Shown here piece by piece: positions 7,797-10,431 of a stretch of 10,431 nucleotides of DNA. Each line of letters begins with the position of its first letter. Position 1 is the first letter of the stretch. Location: positions 1 through 10,431 of the forward strand of contig JAJJLU010001079.1 of assembly GCA_023807065.1 (NCBI GenBank), read 5' to 3'. Both the position numbers and the translations under genes were made by a program. The DNA is from Isotricha intestinalis (taxonomy: Eukaryota > Ciliophora > Litostomatea > Vestibuliferida > Isotrichidae). The notes below the pieces were generated by a model. That model had not been told where the DNA came from. It saw only the letters and a program-made list of their open reading frames with translations, and searched no databases.

Positions 7797-8690
7797 TTAA
7801 AGAAAAAAATCATTACTTTCTTTGATTTGATTATTTAAATGTATATTCCAAAAATGAATAAAAATTTTTAAATAAAAATATTCTTTGTGTTTATTTATTA
7901 CATTTTTATTTTTATATTCATTTACTATATCTTTTATTTATTGTTTGTTTGACTTATTTAATTAATTTTGGTTAAGATTAAAGAGTATAAATATCTATTT
8001 CATCATCATTATCAATATTATTTTTTATAGTTTATATTTTATTTCTTTAATATCATTACTTTTATAATTTTATCATAAAATCAGCTATTTTTTGTAGTCT
8101 TATTTTCCACTTAATTTATTTGTTGATTACTCTTATTATTTATTTTTGAATTTTCAAAATTTTCTAAATTTAATTTATTTTATATTTCTTAAGTAAGATT
8201 ATTAATTTATATTCAAATATTCTCCAATTCTTGATTTTTAATGAAAATTTTAAAATAAGTATTTGATATAATTAATCTTTTATTATTGTATTTATTTTTC
8301 TTTTTTTCAAATCTTTTTTCTATTGAATTTCAGAATTAAAATTTGTCATATAATTTCTGCTTTTTTTTCTTTCAAATCATATTGAATAAGCCAAATATAT
8401 TATTATGATTATAATAAATATCTTGATTTTTTTTATTTAAATACTCTTCTATTTAATATAGTTTTTCTTTAATTAATTCATTCAATTCCATTTCCTACTT
8501 AATATGAAATATCATCAATTATTTATTTTCATATTCTTCTTTATTTAAATTTTCTTATTCTTTTACTCTTCTTCACGCATTTATTTACATTATTTTAAAA
8601 CAAACAACAAATTAAATTTGAGATTGTATTTAATTTCTATATATGTTTTCATTAAATTTTATCTTTTTTTTCAAAATTTTGTCAATTTTG
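7797..8690 (-). pseudogene. Degenerate coiled-coil-like coding region
   Basis: No long ORF exists here, yet the minus strand carries coding signs. It is A-rich like the other coding strands, and in selected frames G is concentrated at the first codon position (GAA, GAT, GAG). From 8566 to 8375 one frame of 64 codons gives a Glu/Lys/Asn-rich, coiled-coil-like sequence (EMELNELIKEKL, IEEYLNKKNQDIYYN) with four internal TAA/TAG. Similar pieces lie at about 8239-8084 and 8022-7921. A stop-free stretch of 46 codons at 7937-7800 (IKDIVNEYKNKNVINKHKEY, then FIHFWNIHLNN) ends at TAA 7799-7797. The pieces lie in different frames, so both nonsense and frameshift changes are present. Many stops fall where Gln would fit, as expected if CAA decayed to TAA. 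The family is unknown and the borders are approximate. Confidence 0.4.
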
Positions 8691-9343
8691 AAATAGTTAA
8701 ATTAAACCAAAAAAAAAGAAATTATCATTAATCAATATCATGTGCTTCAATAAAATGAAATAGTTTAAATTATCAATGAATTTAAATCATATTTATTTTA
8801 TTATTAATAGAATTAGAATTAACATATAAAAAAAGAAGAACATACTATTCCGGTTATTTTTTGAAAAGTATTTTTATTAATAATTAGATATATGGGATGT
8901 TAATTAAATTATTAATATTATTAAATAATGATGATATAAAGATACTCAAGATAAATGATATTCACTTTTTTCTTCAAAAATATTAAAAATCTTTTCTTTT
9001 GAATAATAAAATAGATATTTTGAATATATATAAAATTGATTGTTAAAATATTAGTAAATAGGAAAAATAACTAAAATATTGATGATTAAAGTCTAAATAG
9101 AAGTTTGAATTGAGAATTTGATTTAATTCTTGCAAAATTTATAAGTAAACAAAAAATTATTAAAATTAATTATTCATTTTTTTATAAAAAAATTTTAAAT
9201 AAATCCCTAATTTTGAAGTATAAAATTAATTTATTATTCTTTTTACCACTTCGATAATTCAATCATCAAAAACAAAAAGATTTATTATTTTATAATTTTT
9301 TAAAATATATCTTGGTAATAAATATAAATTTTAATAAACTCAA
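8691..9343. other. AT-rich stretch without a supported gene, upstream of the lectin gene
   Basis: These 653 bases hold no convincing gene. The minus strand near 8730-8760 reads FHFIEAHDID, and there are other short open pieces up to about 9000, so the degenerate region may once have extended this far. I could not follow any frame for more than about 25 codons. The last few hundred bases should include the promoter and 5' leader of the lectin gene. Confidence 0.4.
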
Positions 9344-10146
9344 ATGGAAAAGGAGTTATTAGAGAAACTTATTATTTTATTAATAATTACTTTATCTTGT
9401 GCTAATCTGGTTTTTTCTATATATAATTTTTATACAATAAGAGAATCAACAAAAAAGATAGATGACTTAGAAGGTTTTAAAAAATATATAAAAAATGAAT
9501 TCCAAATTTTTTCATCAAAAGTAAATACTATTATTCAAGAAAAGATGGATGAATCAGAAGTTTTTAAAAAAAATATAACAAATGAACTCGAACTTTTTTC
9601 ATTTAATTTAAGTAATATTACTCAAGAAAAGATGGATGAATTAGAAGTTTTAAAAAAAATATAGCAAATGAATTTCAACTTTATTCATCTAATTTAAGTA
9701 AAAGTATGAATGAATTAAAAGTTTTGAAAACAAATATAACAAATGCACATGAACTTTATTTATCTAATTTAAATAAATGTATGGATGAATTAAATGTTTT
9801 TAAAACAAATATAACAAATGAACTCAAACTTTATTCATCAAAAAGATTGAAAATAAATTCAGGAACATTTGAATTTGGTTGGGAAACATCATTCAATTAT
9901 TATTTACATAAAAGTCAATATGCAAAATCAACTTATTCTTTTTCTATTTATTTTCCTGAAAGTTATTCAAATATACCTAAAGTTTATGTCACTTTAATTA
10001 AGTTTGATTTCTCTAATACTGAAAATACAAGAGTAGGATTAAATGTAATCAATATTACTTCATATAGATTTGAAGTTGAAATATATACATGGGCTAATAG
10101 TAGAGTCTTTCAAGGAGAAATTAGTTGGTTATCTTATGGAATTTAA
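9344..10146 (+). CDS. Membrane-anchored H-type lectin with repeat stalk, frameshifted at an A8 run
   Basis: Read with one extra A in the run at 9652-9659, this is a 267-residue protein. Residues about 9-31 are a hydrophobic segment (KLIILLIITLSCANLVFSIY) after a short charged head, which fits a signal anchor or uncleaved signal peptide. Residues 42 to about 169 are tandem stalk repeats bearing NIT glycosylation sequons. Residues about 171-267 form an H-type lectin domain (the Helix pomatia agglutinin/discoidin C-terminal family): SGTFEFGW, FPESYSNIPKVYVTLIKFD, N228-T-R230-V, YTW250 and the closing GEISWLSYGI. H-type lectins bind GalNAc/Gal-type sugars, usually as trimers or hexamers outside the cell. 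The Asn, Arg and Trp that help form the sugar site appear kept, but the His after Trp is Ala251. As assembled, frame 1 ends at TAG 9662-9664, the only TAG stop among these genes. The second part would start at ATG 9706 without the anchor. A sequencing error or a recent pseudogene are the main readings. Confidence 0.75.
9467..9849 (+). repeat. Five tandem repeats of 25-29 codons in the lectin stalk
   Basis: Units begin at about 9467, 9554, 9641, 9715 and 9790. The first two are 29 codons and end QEKMDE. The third and fourth are 25 codons and end KSMNE or KCMDE. The fifth is partial. The shared core is (L/S)xVxKxNIxNExxLxSxNLS. Units 3 and 4 lack about four residues that units 1 and 2 have before the final MDE. 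DNA identity between units is high, consistent with recent duplication. Unit 3 contains the frameshift. Confidence 0.85.
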
Positions 10147-10431
10147 ATTAATTATATTTTTTTTTTGTAATGTTTTAGGATAATATTTTAAGAATAAATA
10201 TTACTTTTTCAATTTATTTTTATTTTTTTGTCTTTTGTTAATATTAAAAATATATTGTTTCTTTATTATTAGGAATTAAATTTAAATAAAATTTTCATTT
10301 TATTGAGTTTATCCATCATTAATTGTTAATTAATTATCTATTCAATTTTTTGAATCATATTAAATTATGTTTTATTCACAATATTTTCTGAAGATAAAAA
10401 TAAAATAATAGTGATTAAATAAAAATATTTT
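10147..10431. other. AT-rich 3' flank of the lectin gene
   Basis: This is non-coding A/T-rich sequence to the window edge. There is no repeat of the left-end AATCCCC unit and no recognisable RNA gene. Confidence 0.5.

Noticed and set aside
9646..9664. An 18-nt GT...AG intron (GTTTTAAAAAAAATATAG) explaining the lectin break
   Set aside because: Its length is a multiple of three, so removal keeps the wrong frame, and the repeat alignment shows that these bases code for KN in sister units.
9652..9664. Euplotes-type frameshifting at AAA-TAA/TAG
   Set aside because: Euplotes shifts +1 at a stop preceded directly by AAA. Here the codon before TAG is ATA and the needed shift is -1.
1..10431. tRNA, rRNA, CRISPR arrays, transposons or bacterial operons
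   Set aside because: No GC-richer cloverleaf-like segment, no regular spacer-repeat pattern, no transposase motifs, and no terminal inverted repeats were found by reading both strands.

Overview
The window is a stretch of extremely AT-rich nuclear DNA from a unicellular eukaryote. Intergenic DNA is almost pure A/T with long homopolymers. Proteins are rich in Asn, Lys, Ile and Glu. Genes are short and tightly packed on both strands, and at least one contains tiny GT-AG introns of 25 and 34 nt. The intact genes use CAA for Gln and end in TAA with no internal TAA, TAG or TGA, so the standard code applies. The domains (KCTD-type BTB plus SPRY, WD40 propeller, H-type lectin, coiled coils) are eukaryotic. 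I cannot name the lineage with confidence; an AT-rich free-living protist fits best.

Layout from left to right: (1) 1-402, non-coding, opening with a GC-rich AATCCCC repeat that looks telomere-like; (2) 403-1842 (-), a coiled-coil/WD40 protein whose N-terminal domain resembles the XRCC4/SAS-6 head; (3) 2335-3006 (+), a small protein with two DGxGRDxYISY motifs; (4) 3244-4218 (-), a low-complexity coiled-coil protein; (5) 4454-5880 (+), a three-exon gene for a BTB(KCTD)-SPRY protein; (6) 6261-7587 (-), an Asn-rich coiled-coil protein split by a one-base problem in a 13-T run; (7) about 7797-8690 (-), a degenerate coding-like stretch, probably a pseudogene; (8) 9344-10146 (+), a membrane-anchored, stalked H-type lectin broken by a one-base problem in an 8-A run.

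The genes alternate in orientation and share no evident pathway. Nothing suggests an operon, a mobile element or a defence system. The most notable points are the micro-introns, the anchored H-type lectin with a repeat stalk, the XRCC4/SAS-6-like head on a WD40 protein, the duplicated GRD motif, and two homopolymer frameshifts in opposite directions, which point to assembly errors more than to biology.
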